The notes below the pieces were generated by a model that was given only the letters and a program-made list of their open reading frames with translations, ran no database searches and was not told where the DNA came from. A stretch of DNA of 35,816 bases from Anaerolinea sp. (lineage in GTDB: Bacteria; Chloroflexota; Anaerolineae; Anaerolineales; Villigracilaceae), in contig JAIFNG010000134.1 of assembly GCA_020047815.1 (NCBI GenBank), positions 1 to 35,816 of the forward strand. The letters run 5' to 3'. Below are positions 1-7,521 of this stretch, piece after piece. The position numbers were made by a program, and so were the translations under genes. Positions within the stretch are counted from its first letter, which is position 1; each line of letters starts with the position of its first letter.

Positions 1-481
1 AGACGAGACTGGCACTGGTAAACGTGGCATATAGCACCCAGGCAAGCACTCCATAGCGGAGGTAACGCAAGGCACGGTCAAGTTTTGTGGGAATGAACTG
101 GTTGTACAGTTTGTTGCCAAACCACTTGCGTCCCAGTTTCCCGATCCACTCCTGCACTGTCCCCAGCGGGCAGACCCAGCCGCAGAAAACAGGTCCCAGC
201 AACAGAGATAGGACCAGGACCAGGTCCAGCAGGATGATCGAAGAAGCGCGCACTTTTTGGATCAACGTACCTGATAAAAAAAGCTGCGCCATCGTTTCGA
301 CACCGCCAAAGGGGCAGAGCGCGTGAAGCGAGGCATTTGAAAAAAATGATACTCCAGCACCATTCCTGACCAGTGTGTGATTTACACTGATAAAGGTGAT
401 GAGCATAAAAAATAAAACCTGCAAGATCCTGCGCGCCCAAATGCCGCGCTTGCGAAAAAATTGAACCTTCGGCAAATTCAT
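1..481 (-). CDS. Polytopic 4Fe-4S membrane protein (NapH/NosR-like), 3' end cut off by window edge
   Basis: Reading the minus strand from ATG 479-481 gives an open frame of 160 codons that runs off the window. A strong ribosome site (GGAAGGAGA) lies just upstream and decides the start. The protein begins with a basic stretch, then a membrane segment (about residues 18-33), a motif HALCPFGGVE, another hydrophobic helix, and then GPVFCGWVCPLGTVQEW. That Cys-x3-Cys-Pro pattern after a helix is typical of the membrane-embedded electron-transfer proteins of the NapH/NosR/YccM group, which carry 4Fe-4S clusters near the membrane. The cluster-binding CxxCxxCxxxCP motifs expected further on would lie outside the window. 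It lies beside an exported DUF2202 protein and a cytochrome bc operon, so a role in quinol-linked electron transfer is likely. The exact donor and acceptor cannot be told. Confidence 0.8.
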   Translation of the reverse strand, partial: MNLPKVQFFRKRGIWARRILQVLFFMLITFISVNHTLVRNGAGVSFFSNASLHALCPFGGVETMAQLFLSGTLIQKVRASSIILLDLVLVLSLLLGPVFCGWVCPLGTVQEWIGKLGRKWFGNKLYNQFIPTKLDRALRYLRYGVLAWVLYATFTSASLV

Positions 482-570
482 CGCCGTCTCCTTCCATCAA
501 GCATGGATAACCACCCTCGCCGATGATTATCCATGTATTTTTTTCTCCACCGTACACCTTCCCGCGGAAG

Positions 571-664
571 AGACCCTAAAGGTTTCCTTTGCCAATAAAC
601 ATTATGACAGCGGGAATTTTTTGCGAATTTTGGCTCTGGTTTGCAGGTAAAACCTTTAGGGTCT
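571..664. repeat. Long-spaced perfect inverted repeat (CCTAAAGG type)
   Basis: The 15-base arm AGACCCTAAAGGTTT at 571-585 is repeated exactly in inverted form at 650-664, with 64 bases between. The unit sits between the DUF2202 gene and the 4Fe-4S gene, both on the minus strand. The spacing is too long and the U-tract absent for a simple terminator. It resembles a small palindromic intergenic unit; a hairpin with the same CCCTAAAG core occurs at 12311-12342. Confidence 0.7.
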
Positions 665-759
665 GACTATTAGACGGGTTGAACGGTAAAGAGTTAATTT
701 TTTAGGGGTTGGAAGTTGGATTTCCAGAGTTACCATAAAGGGAACTGCTGCACTCGGGG

Positions 760-1920
760 TTAGTGATTTCCACCACCCTTGCCATTTCCACCGCCGCCAT
801 TGCCGCCACCTGACCAGAGCGGTTGGCCCGTTGCAGCATCACGAAAGGCATAGACCTGAGCGGTTGAGTCCAATGTGACAGTGATGGCGCTGTAGACACC
901 CTGGTCACCCGGGAAGCCGTAGACTGTGACACCTTCACCAACGACCGGCGCAAAACCGATGGACTGGCTGTAACGCGTGTTGCCAAGTTGAACATAGAAA
1001 GCGCTGCCATCATCAAGGGTCAGGCTGAGTCCCATTTGATCAAAGCTGACAACCGTGCCGTGGATGGTGGTCGCGGCTGTGAGGTCGGCTTGTGCCAACC
1101 CTGTGCCGGAGGACTGTCCAGCGCCTTGACCCTGTCCGCCGCCCTGTCCCTGTCCACCGCCCTGACCCTGTCCGCCACCTTGTCCCTGTCCGCCTGTACC
1201 CTGACCATTTTGGGTGCTGGAAATAATGGTTTGATATTGTTCGGCGGTCAAATATTGCGGTTGATAGGTCTCGCCTGTTTGGGTGAGCAGAACACTGGTG
1301 AAAGATTTCAAGTGATTATAGGAACCATTAAGCAGGTTGGTATAGGCCTGCTGAATATCGGCATTGTCCGTTTGGGCCATGCGGGTTTGCAGGTCGCGGA
1401 TGTCTATTTCCTCGATGGCTGCGCCGACTTTTAAGGCATCTGCAAGGGAGAGATTCCCCTGGGCAACCAGCTGGGTGTACAATGCTTGAAGTTCAGGGTC
1501 GGTGAACTGACCGGCATCCAACGCGGGGTCGGTCAACCCGTAGCGGTCGAGCAGGACTTTGATCTCGTCCATATGCATCTGTTCGCTGGACGCGATGTTG
1601 GTGAAGGTCTGCTGTCCCCAGGTCGTGTACAGAGCGTTGTACACATCGCGGGCAAGTTTTTCCTCTTCGCGCATGAACAACAGGGCAGCGGATTCTTCAG
1701 TGCTTAGATCAGAAGCGGGGATGTCGAGCACTGATGTGCCGGTGCCAGATCCATTCCCGCCATTGCCGCCGCTCCCGTTCCCATTGGAAGCAGTTTGAGA
1801 TTGGGTTGAGAAGATATTCGTGCCGGGCGCGGCAAATGCGGTGTAGACGCTTGCCCCGATGGCAATGACGATGACTGCGGCGAGAATTCCTGCCAGAAGT
1901 GTTTTTAGTGTTTTGAACAT
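760..1920 (-). CDS. Exported ferritin-like DUF2202 protein with Gly-Gln linker and DUF5666-like C-terminal domain
   Basis: The 386-residue product begins with a signal peptide or anchor (hydrophobic residues about 8-30, ending TAFAAPG). A Gly/Asn-rich spacer follows, then a helical domain at about 65-235 with the DUF2202 pattern: EEEKLARDVY, SSEQMHMDEI, AAIEEIDIRDL and NHLKSF. The Glu and ExxH residues match ferritin-like di-metal proteins. Next come tandem GQGQGGG repeats (about 238-270) and a beta-rich domain (HGTVVSF...LDDGS...VYGFPGD) resembling DUF5666, ending in a Gly/Asn-rich tail. The ribosome site AAAGAGG lies 6 bases before the ATG. It is transcribed divergently from the cytochrome b operon across a gap with an FNR-like palindrome. 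DUF2202 proteins have no settled function; a metal- or redox-linked extracytoplasmic role is inference. Confidence 0.85.
   Translation of the reverse strand: MFKTLKTLLAGILAAVIVIAIGASVYTAFAAPGTNIFSTQSQTASNGNGSGGNGGNGSGTGTSVLDIPASDLSTEESAALLFMREEEKLARDVYNALYTTWGQQTFTNIASSEQMHMDEIKVLLDRYGLTDPALDAGQFTDPELQALYTQLVAQGNLSLADALKVGAAIEEIDIRDLQTRMAQTDNADIQQAYTNLLNGSYNHLKSFTSVLLTQTGETYQPQYLTAEQYQTIISSTQNGQGTGGQGQGGGQGQGGGQGQGGGQGQGAGQSSGTGLAQADLTAATTIHGTVVSFDQMGLSLTLDDGSAFYVQLGNTRYSQSIGFAPVVGEGVTVYGFPGDQGVYSAITVTLDSTAQVYAFRDAATGQPLWSGGGNGGGGNGKGGGNH
1122..1205 (-). repeat. In-gene tandem repeat encoding Gly-Gln linker
   Basis: About four to five copies of an 18-base unit (reading CTGTCC/CTGACC plus GCCGCC or variants on the plus strand) encode GQGQGG on the minus strand. 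It forms a flexible linker between the ferritin-like and beta domains and is a likely site of length variation. Confidence 0.8.
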
Positions 1921-2307
1921 GTTATACCTCTTTATTGGTTGGTTATTTTGAAATTTATGGCTGCGGTTTTGTTCGCAACTCTGCCCCCATGATAGAACTC
2001 ATTTGTAAAGATTGTTTAAACATACAGATAAGGTTGTGCAAAATTTGTGACATGTTGTCCTTTATCAATTCTTTACATTTTCTTTTTGAAAACCCAATCA
2101 TGAATTGATAAAAATCAATTCTCTGCCGTACATCATGTTGTTTTGTGTCGCTGCAAGCCCTGGTTTTTAGCAGAGAAGCAACCGCTTTTTCTGGCAAGCT
2201 CCCATCAACTGGGGGATTGCTTCGGGAAAAACGCCCTCGCAATGACATTTTGACGGTAGAGAAAAAATGGAAAAATATTTCGCTACGAAAAAGATCAAGG
2301 AGAATCC
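1921..2307. other. Divergent regulatory gap between DUF2202 gene and cytochrome b operon
   Basis: No convincing gene is present in these 387 bases; the short open frames are shadows without ribosome sites. The gap contains the operator-like palindromes at 2061-2121. At 2215-2243 there is a degenerate repeat of the GATTGCTTCGGG...CTCGCAATGAC kind, probably a decayed intergenic repeat. A possible weak promoter for cytochrome b is TTGACG at 2250-2255 with an A/T-rich -10 region near 2273, and AAGGAG precedes the ATG. Confidence 0.6.
2061..2121. promoter_or_regulatory. FNR/CRP-type operator: TTGAT-N4-ATCAA with an extra inverted half-site
   Basis: Positions 2105-2118 read TTGAT AAAA ATCAA, an exact match to the consensus of FNR-type regulators, extended outward to GAATTGAT...ATCAATTC (2102-2121). 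A second TTTATCAATTC at 2061-2071 is a perfect inverse of 2102-2112. Three half-sites therefore lie between two divergent redox transcription units. Regulation by an FNR/CRP-family protein responding to oxygen or redox state is inferred from the match. No core promoter at a standard distance could be fixed. Confidence 0.6.
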
Positions 2308-3711
2308 ATGACAGACGAAATCCCCACACCCGAACAAGACTCCATGCTCGACCGCATGCGTGAACGCCTGATCCCTGATGGTTTGCCAGTGGATGACCGC
2401 GGTCGAATGCGCCTGGTGGTGGATAGTCTCATCCTGCACCTGCACCCCACCAAGGTCCCGGTCACTGCCATGAACTGGACACATAGCTGGGGTCTGGGCG
2501 GACTCTCTGCCCTGTTGATGGCCGTGCTTGGATTAACAGGCGTTGTGCTGCAAAACAATTACACACCTGCCGCGCCGCAAGCCTACCTGGATATTCTTGA
2601 GATCAATTCCAATGTCTGGTTTGGTGAGCTGGTCCGCAACCTGCACCACTGGAGCGCCAACCTGCTGATCGTTGTGGCAGTGCTTCATTTAATCCGCGTC
2701 TTTGCCACAGGCGCATACCGCCCGCCGCGTGAACTCAACTGGCTGGTGGGCGTTGCCATGCTTTTGCTGGTGGTCGCTGCCAATTTTACAGGTTACCTTC
2801 TGCCCTGGGATCAGCTTGCTTTTTGGGCGATCACCGTCGGCACCAGCATCATCAACTATGTGCCGCTGATCGGCAACTGGATGGGAAAATTGATCCTCGG
2901 CGGTCCCGAAGTCGGCGCGAACACCCTGCTTAATTTTTACTCCATGCACATCTCTCTCATCCCGCTCATGATCTTCGGGTTGATGATGTACCATTTCTGG
3001 CGTGTCCGCAAGGATGGCGGATTAACCCTGCCTAAAAAATTGGACCAGGTGGATGAGCCAAAGGTCGAGCGTGTGACGACAATTCCGCACCTGGTGCGCC
3101 GGGAGTTGGTCTTTGCGATCGGAGCCTTTTCGTTGTTGTTGATCTTTGCCATGCTGGTGCCCGCCCCGCTTGAGGGCATTGCCAACCCCGATATATCTCC
3201 GAACCCTGCCAAAGCGCCCTGGTACTTTATGGGTTTGCAGGAATTACTTCTGCATTTCCATCCGTTGGTCGGCGCGATCATTCTGCCGGGTCTGGCGATC
3301 CTTGGCATCTTCCTGCTGCCCTTCTTCGACATCAACCTGAACAGCGTGGGAATTTATTTTCGCTCACACCGTGGACGTTCACTGACCCTGCTAGGCATTG
3401 GCATGGCGCTCATCCTCACCCCCCTTTGGGTGCTGCTCGATGAGTTTGTGCTGCATTGGAGCCTGTGGCTGCCCACCTGGGACACCCTGCTTTCCAACGG
3501 ACTGATCCCCCTGGCGATCGTCCTGGTCCCCATCATCCTGCTTGACGAATGGACCGTTAGATCCTTTCACGCCGATACAGAAGAGCGGGTGCTGTTCATA
3601 TCCACCTTCCTCTTTACCGCTTTCGTCGTATTAACCATCATCGGCATCTTCTTCCGCGGACCTGGCATGGCACTCTACTGGGCATGGAATATGCCCGCCG
3701 CCACGCACTAA
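2308..3711 (+). CDS. Cytochrome b of a bc-type quinol oxidoreductase
   Basis: This 467-residue membrane protein carries the b-haem core and the C-terminal quinol-site half in one chain. Haem-ligand histidines are H113 and H127 in one helix and H214 and H229 in another; the 14 and 15 residue separations match the b6f type. FTGYLLPWDQ and GANTLLNFYSMH are conserved family segments. The quinol-oxidation loop reads KAPWYF in place of the usual PEWY. About four further helices follow (residues 265-465). An N-terminal soluble extension of about 50 residues precedes the first helix. AAGGAG lies 7 bases before the ATG. It is the first gene of an operon with the Rieske protein 21 bases downstream and the cytochrome c. 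It should transfer electrons from quinol to the Rieske cluster and pump protons. Confidence 0.95.
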   Translation: MTDEIPTPEQDSMLDRMRERLIPDGLPVDDRGRMRLVVDSLILHLHPTKVPVTAMNWTHSWGLGGLSALLMAVLGLTGVVLQNNYTPAAPQAYLDILEINSNVWFGELVRNLHHWSANLLIVVAVLHLIRVFATGAYRPPRELNWLVGVAMLLLVVAANFTGYLLPWDQLAFWAITVGTSIINYVPLIGNWMGKLILGGPEVGANTLLNFYSMHISLIPLMIFGLMMYHFWRVRKDGGLTLPKKLDQVDEPKVERVTTIPHLVRRELVFAIGAFSLLLIFAMLVPAPLEGIANPDISPNPAKAPWYFMGLQELLLHFHPLVGAIILPGLAILGIFLLPFFDINLNSVGIYFRSHRGRSLTLLGIGMALILTPLWVLLDEFVLHWSLWLPTWDTLLSNGLIPLAIVLVPIILLDEWTVRSFHADTEERVLFISTFLFTAFVVLTIIGIFFRGPGMALYWAWNMPAATH

Positions 3712-3732
3712 TCGCTGAACACTGGAGTCCTT

Positions 3733-4218
3733 ATGTCTGAAACCCCTCTTGAACCCTCCCGCCGCGACTTTCTAAAAATCGCCTGGGCATTCTTCGGCGG
3801 CCTGGCGCTGATCGAAACCACAGGCGTCTTCATTGCCTACCTGCAGCCGCGCCTGACTGAAGGCGAATTCGGCTCGATCATCAACGCAGGACTTGTGGAC
3901 GATTTTCCGCTCAACTCGGTCACCCATATTTCCAACGGACGCTTCTACATCGTGCGGCTGGGGGATGGCGGCTTTCTGGCTGTCTATCATCGCTGCACGC
4001 ATCTTGGATGTACCGTCCCGTGGGATCCAGGCGCACAGAAATTCATCTGCCCCTGTCACAACTCGCAATTTGATCAACAAGGCACAGTGGAAAATCCGCC
4101 CGCCCCACGCCCGCTCGACCTGTTCGGTGTCAGCATCACAGATGGCCAGATCAACGTGGATACGGGCGACCTGATCGAACGCCAAACCTTTGAAACCGCG
4201 CAAGTCGTTTATCCATAG
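3733..4218 (+). CDS. Rieske [2Fe-2S] protein of the bc complex
   Basis: The 161-residue protein has a twin-arginine start (SRRDFLK) followed by a hydrophobic anchor at residues 16-36, as in membrane-anchored Rieske proteins exported folded. The cluster motifs are CTHLGC (C88 and H90 as ligands, C93 in the disulphide) and CPCHNSQFD (C106 and H109 as ligands, C108 in the disulphide). The conserved PAPRPL segment follows. It takes an electron from quinol bound at cytochrome b and passes it to cytochrome c, on the outer face of the membrane. The gene is the second in the operon, preceded by GGAG. Confidence 0.95.
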   Translation: MSETPLEPSRRDFLKIAWAFFGGLALIETTGVFIAYLQPRLTEGEFGSIINAGLVDDFPLNSVTHISNGRFYIVRLGDGGFLAVYHRCTHLGCTVPWDPGAQKFICPCHNSQFDQQGTVENPPAPRPLDLFGVSITDGQINVDTGDLIERQTFETAQVVYP

Positions 4219-4223
4219 TCAAA

Positions 4224-4286
4224 AAACCTGACAGGTCTTCACAAGCGCCTCGATTGACTAGAGCCGCGATAAGACCTGTCAGGTTT
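4224..4286. repeat. Inverted repeat of ACCTGACAGGT type between Rieske and cytochrome c genes
   Basis: The 16-base arm AAACCTGACAGGTCTT (4224-4239) is exactly inverted at 4271-4286 with 31 bases between. Each arm is itself an interrupted palindrome (ACCTG-A-CAGGT). The unit lies inside the operon and ends 14 bases before the cytochrome c start. There is no U-tract, so it is not a classic terminator. Confidence 0.75.
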
Positions 4287-4300
4287 GAACAGGAAAAACC

Positions 4301-5635
4301 ATGAACCCAACTCAAAACCGCATCCGTCTCTTTGAAATCCTGGCTGGCTTGCTGGCGACGCAACTGGTCGTCTTCGGGCTAGGCTTTTACATGCTCAACG
4401 AACCTGTTCGAATCACCGAATCGCAGACACAGATCCTGCATGTCCAACTTGACGACGCGATGACCCTCTACGCTCAAAACTGCTCGGTCTGTCATGGACT
4501 GGAAGGCGAGGGCATCGGCGCGACGCCCGCATTGAATCAGGCCGCTTTGCAAACAATGGCATATGAAGATCTGACGAAAACCATCGCACGCGGACGCTAC
4601 AACACCGCAATGCCCGCCTGGAGCAAGGAAGACGGCGGACCTCTCAGCGATTATCAAATTTCCGAAATGGTGAGTCTGATCCAATCAGGCGACTGGAACG
4701 CCACCCGTGACCGGGTCGTCAATTTGGGGCTTGCTCCGCTCGTACCATTCACCACCGAAGCGGATCCTGCCCTGCTTGCCGAAGTGGCGAACCTGCCCAA
4801 CGGTGAAACCCTGCAAACCGCCGTCACCCTCTTTGCCGCCAACTGCGTCGCCTGTCACGGTGCTGACGGACTCGGCACGGGCATTGCGCCCGCCTTGAAT
4901 GACCCGGCGATCCGTGAAAAGACCGCCGAGGAACTGACCCGCACCGTCACCCTTGGCAGCGCTGGCACGCTCATGGCGGGCTGGAGCAATGTACTGACCG
5001 CAGAAGAAATTACTGCGCTTGTGACCCTGGTCCAACGCTGGGATGAAGTACCCGCTGGAATTCTGCCTGCGCCCAATGTGCCCATCCCCACCACAGAAGA
5101 AAGCATCGCGCTGGGCGGTCAACTTTTTTCGCAAAACTGCTCACGCTGTCACGGTCCCGAAGGACAGGGAACACAACGCGCACCGGCCCTGAACGTCAAA
5201 GCCTTCCTGACGGATACCAGTGACCTCGCCATCCAGCAGATCGTTACCAATGGTGTGCCAGGGACCGCCATGCCGGTCTGGGGTGACCGCATGACCGAAG
5301 CGGAGATCCAGGCTGTTGTAGGCTTCATCCGGCAGTGGGAGGCGACTGCACCCGAAATTGCAGTGCCAGCCAAAGGCGGCGGCGGTGGTCCGCCGTGGCT
5401 GCGGAATAATACACAGTCCACCACCCAACCCGGTGCGCAAGGAACTACATCCACCCAGGGACAGGGGCAAGGACAAGGACAGGGGCAAGGGCAGGGTCAA
5501 GCCCAATCCCAACCAACCTGGTGGCAAGTCTTTGATTGGAGAATCCTGCTGCTGGCATTTGGCGCGCTGTCCATCTCGTTCACGTTGATCTTCATGGGAT
5601 TTGAGTCTCTGCGCCGCAGGCCGCGTATCAAATAG
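4301..5635 (+). CDS. Three-haem membrane-anchored cytochrome c with Gly-Gln linker
   Basis: The 444-residue protein has an N-terminal anchor (about residues 10-32) and three c-type haem domains with CxxCH at 61-65 (CSVCH), 182-186 (CVACH) and 280-284 (CSRCH). Each has a downstream Met region likely to give the sixth ligand (AMPAW near 104, LMAGW near 225, AMPVW near 324). A Gly-rich segment and seven Gly-Gln repeats (about 386-400) lead to a second transmembrane helix at about 412-432 and a basic tail (RRRPR). The protein is therefore anchored at both ends, with haems outside. It is the third gene of the bc operon and should accept electrons from the Rieske protein in place of cytochrome c1. 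A three-domain triplication is unusual compared with single-haem c1 or cytochrome f. Confidence 0.93.
   Translation: MNPTQNRIRLFEILAGLLATQLVVFGLGFYMLNEPVRITESQTQILHVQLDDAMTLYAQNCSVCHGLEGEGIGATPALNQAALQTMAYEDLTKTIARGRYNTAMPAWSKEDGGPLSDYQISEMVSLIQSGDWNATRDRVVNLGLAPLVPFTTEADPALLAEVANLPNGETLQTAVTLFAANCVACHGADGLGTGIAPALNDPAIREKTAEELTRTVTLGSAGTLMAGWSNVLTAEEITALVTLVQRWDEVPAGILPAPNVPIPTTEESIALGGQLFSQNCSRCHGPEGQGTQRAPALNVKAFLTDTSDLAIQQIVTNGVPGTAMPVWGDRMTEAEIQAVVGFIRQWEATAPEIAVPAKGGGGGPPWLRNNTQSTTQPGAQGTTSTQGQGQGQGQGQGQGQAQSQPTWWQVFDWRILLLAFGALSISFTLIFMGFESLRRRPRIK
5457..5501 (+). repeat. Hexameric tandem repeat encoding (Gly-Gln)n in cytochrome c
   Basis: About seven GG(A/G/C)CA(A/G) units encode the Gly-Gln linker before the C-terminal helix. 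The same Gly-Gln style appears in the DUF2202 protein, but codon composition and frame differ, so recent copying between them is not evident. Confidence 0.75.
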
Positions 5636-5752
5636 CGGTCTTGGGTCCGGCTTAGGACTCCAGTCATCCATACCCTATATTTTATTGGGCGTATCTCCCG
5701 GGCAAAATCTGCGTCACAGCAAGCAAACCAAATTTTTCAAAAGGAGATACTC

Positions 5753-6133
5753 ATGAAAAAACTGTTTGTTGTTACATTGGCCCTGTTAATCGCCCTGGCA
5801 GCCGTTGGTCCGGCATATGCGGCAGGCGGACCGCGCGGTACGTTCACCCTGGTCGCGAAAATCTCAGCCATCGACCCCGTCAGCGGGACGATCACTGTCA
5901 GTGTTCTCAATGGGAGCAAGCTGGTTCAGCCCTATCTTAAGCAGACTTTGGTGATGACCACAACTGCCAAGACACGCTATCTATACAAATCCACCCCAGA
6001 CGCAGTACCCACCCTGATCACCTTCGCCGACTTGAAAGTAGGCAACGCTGTCAGTGTGAATGGGACAGTCGCCAATGGCGTGTGGACTGCCGCCCGAGTC
6101 ACAGTCGGCGCCAAACTTATCTGCTTGCAATAA
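5753..6133 (+). CDS. Small secreted DUF5666-like beta-barrel protein
   Basis: The 126-residue product starts with a clear signal peptide (MKKLFVV...ALAAVGPAYAAG, cleavage near residue 23). The mature part is one beta-rich domain: repeated short strands such as GTFTLVAKISAID, GTITVSVL and VGNAVSVNGTV, which resemble the DUF5666 OB-like fold also seen at the C-terminus of the DUF2202 protein. An excellent ribosome site (AAAGGAGATACTC) precedes the ATG. It lies 117 bases after the cytochrome c gene and is followed by a hairpin terminator at 6161-6190. No enzymatic motif is visible. It may be an extracytoplasmic binding or structural protein linked to the redox cluster; the function is unknown. 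Confidence 0.8.
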   Translation: MKKLFVVTLALLIALAAVGPAYAAGGPRGTFTLVAKISAIDPVSGTITVSVLNGSKLVQPYLKQTLVMTTTAKTRYLYKSTPDAVPTLITFADLKVGNAVSVNGTVANGVWTAARVTVGAKLICLQ

Positions 6134-6160
6134 ATTTTCAACCGCAGACGATCACTAAAA

Positions 6161-6190
6161 AAACTCCGAGCCCCCACAGGCTCGGAGTTT
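6161..6190. terminator. Bidirectional hairpin terminator between convergent genes
   Basis: AAACTCCGAGCC (6161-6172) pairs perfectly with GGCTCGGAGTTT (6179-6190) around a 6-base loop, with an A-run on the left and T-rich sequence on the right. It sits between the plus-strand DUF5666-like gene and the minus-strand PPOX-like gene. Confidence 0.9.
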
Positions 6191-6208
6191 CACTTTTGCA
6201 TTCAGGGT

Positions 6209-6781
6209 TTATTCAAACCACTTTTTATCCAGCGGCGGCCACTCTGCGCTTTGCTCAGCGCCGTCCTTCCAATTTTCCTTGCCGCTCCATGATTCGATCT
6301 GGATGGCATAGACCGAAGTGGTGCGCAGTTCCTTGTCGGTGATCTGACGATACTCCCTGCCGGCGACCATGCCTGGAAAATATTTGGAGATCAGGCCGTA
6401 CAATCCGCGCCGCGCTTCGTCGGGGCCGGTCAGGACACGAACCGTACCGAAGACCATCACACTGCGATATTGCAGCGCAAATTCCAGCGCAATGTTGGAG
6501 GGCATCAATTTACCCATCTCGCTGACTTCCAAACAGACCCTGGGATTCTTTTCAATGCCGGAGCGGATGCGTCCCGCAATATACCCGTGAAAAATTACCT
6601 GGTGATTCTCCTCGTCAAACCAGAACAAATTTGGATGCAGAAAGGGCTGATCATCCCAGGCGTAGGCAGTGTGACCCACCTTTTGCTCCCTGAGAAATGA
6701 GCGGATCCAGTCATCAGTGCGGCTGTAATCAGGCAGGCGTTGAAAAGCGGTTGGGGGTTGGTTTTCGTAGTTGCGGGTCAT
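6209..6781 (-). CDS. Pyridoxamine 5'-phosphate oxidase-like FMN-binding protein
   Basis: The 190-residue protein has the split-barrel pattern of PPOX-like flavin-binding proteins: a start helix (SRTDDWIRSFLREQKVGH), then strands such as QPFLHPNLFWFDEENHQVIFHGY, and the AGRIRSGIEKNPRVCLEVSE segment that in this family contacts FMN phosphate. VMVFGTVRVL and the C-terminal VYAIQIESWSGKENW follow. Such proteins are often flavin reductases or nitroimidazole-resistance (NimA-like) proteins; the substrate cannot be read. GGAG lies 9 bases before the ATG and a good promoter is at 6795-6823. It seems to be a single-gene unit. Confidence 0.88.
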   Translation of the reverse strand: MTRNYENQPPTAFQRLPDYSRTDDWIRSFLREQKVGHTAYAWDDQPFLHPNLFWFDEENHQVIFHGYIAGRIRSGIEKNPRVCLEVSEMGKLMPSNIALEFALQYRSVMVFGTVRVLTGPDEARRGLYGLISKYFPGMVAGREYRQITDKELRTTSVYAIQIESWSGKENWKDGAEQSAEWPPLDKKWFE

Positions 6782-6794
6782 GTTATGGCTCCAT

Positions 6795-6823
6795 AATATA
6801 AAAGGTACCGTCTAATTTCACAA
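6795..6823 (-). promoter_or_regulatory. Sigma-70-type promoter for the PPOX-like gene
   Basis: On the minus strand, TTGTGA (6818-6823) and TATATT (6795-6800) are separated by exactly 17 bases, immediately upstream of the gene. Confidence 0.55.
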
Positions 6824-6845
6824 AGCAGATGACATTCGCCTGGAC

Positions 6846-7427
6846 CTATTGATCATCCACCAGCAGGTGTTTGTACCATGCCCAAAGGAGGATGGAAGCC
6901 ACAACCAGGGTGATGAAAACCAATGTCCAGCCCCACCAGACCACACTTCCAAAAAAGAGAAGAAAAAAATACATGGCAGCAGCAGAGGTAATGGCCCCCA
7001 AAAAAGCAATCTCAGCCGCCATGAGGTTCGCAATGCTATTCGGCTTATCGGTGGGCGGAAGCGTGCCAGCCCTCCATTTGAAAGCAGGTTTAATTTCCTT
7101 GTAGTGCTTGATGTAATAATCCTTGATCTGATTCATTGCCTGCGCAGATTCATGCCAGGCAGCGCGAAGGCGGGCAAGCTGGGCAAGGGTCAACGCACCG
7201 AGGACGGTCAACACCACGAACAACCCTGAAAATGCGAGCGAAACACTTTCCAGATCATTGGCTGAAATCATCGAGCCAAGGATGGCTGCCACGAGCGAGC
7301 CAAGCGTTACGAAATAAAAGGATGCAACGCGCGAACGGTCTTCATTGGCCTGGAAGGTGGTGTTGGCAATGTAATCGTATTCAGCTTTCAAAATGTCATC
7401 AAGATCGAGTTTTGGTTTTTCAGGCAT
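6846..7427 (-). CDS. Unrecognised membrane protein with two pairs of helices
   Basis: I do not recognise the family with certainty. An acidic N-terminus is followed by an amphipathic helix (KAEYDYIANTTFQANEDR). Two membrane helices lie in the first half (FYFVTLGSLVAAILGSM and LAFSGLFVVLTVLGALTLA), then comes a cytoplasmic helical stretch of about 55 residues, then a second pair of helices near the end (AITSAAAMYFFLLFF and WTLVFITLVVASILL). The layout is like small SLATT- or RipA-style membrane proteins, but no decisive motif supports either. I chose the ATG at 7425-7427, which has GGAG 11 bases upstream; an in-frame GTG at 7437-7439 has that GGAG too close. It lies 94 bases after the M29 aminopeptidase gene on the same strand, so the two may be co-transcribed. 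Confidence 0.7.
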   Translation of the reverse strand: MPEKPKLDLDDILKAEYDYIANTTFQANEDRSRVASFYFVTLGSLVAAILGSMISANDLESVSLAFSGLFVVLTVLGALTLAQLARLRAAWHESAQAMNQIKDYYIKHYKEIKPAFKWRAGTLPPTDKPNSIANLMAAEIAFLGAITSAAAMYFFLLFFGSVVWWGWTLVFITLVVASILLWAWYKHLLVDDQ

Positions 7428-7521
7428 GGAATCATCCACTCCAATTATTTATTACAGAAAGTAATTAACCGGAACAGGCATGAATGAAGCAGGTGCGGAA
7501 GTCGACCTGCCCGATCCCTGT

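Noticed and set aside
78..557. Minus-strand open frame of 159 residues
   Set aside because: It runs out of frame over the 4Fe-4S membrane gene, has irregular composition and no ribosome site; the true frame starts at 481 and shows clear motifs.
1122..1205. Possible CRISPR or regulatory repeats
   Set aside because: The repeat is in frame, has no spacers and encodes a flexible linker.
988..1434. Plus-strand open frame with repeated SALTLSAALSL-type residues
   Set aside because: It is the antisense reading of the Gly-Gln repeat in the DUF2202 gene; the repeats are a by-product of the sense-strand repeat.
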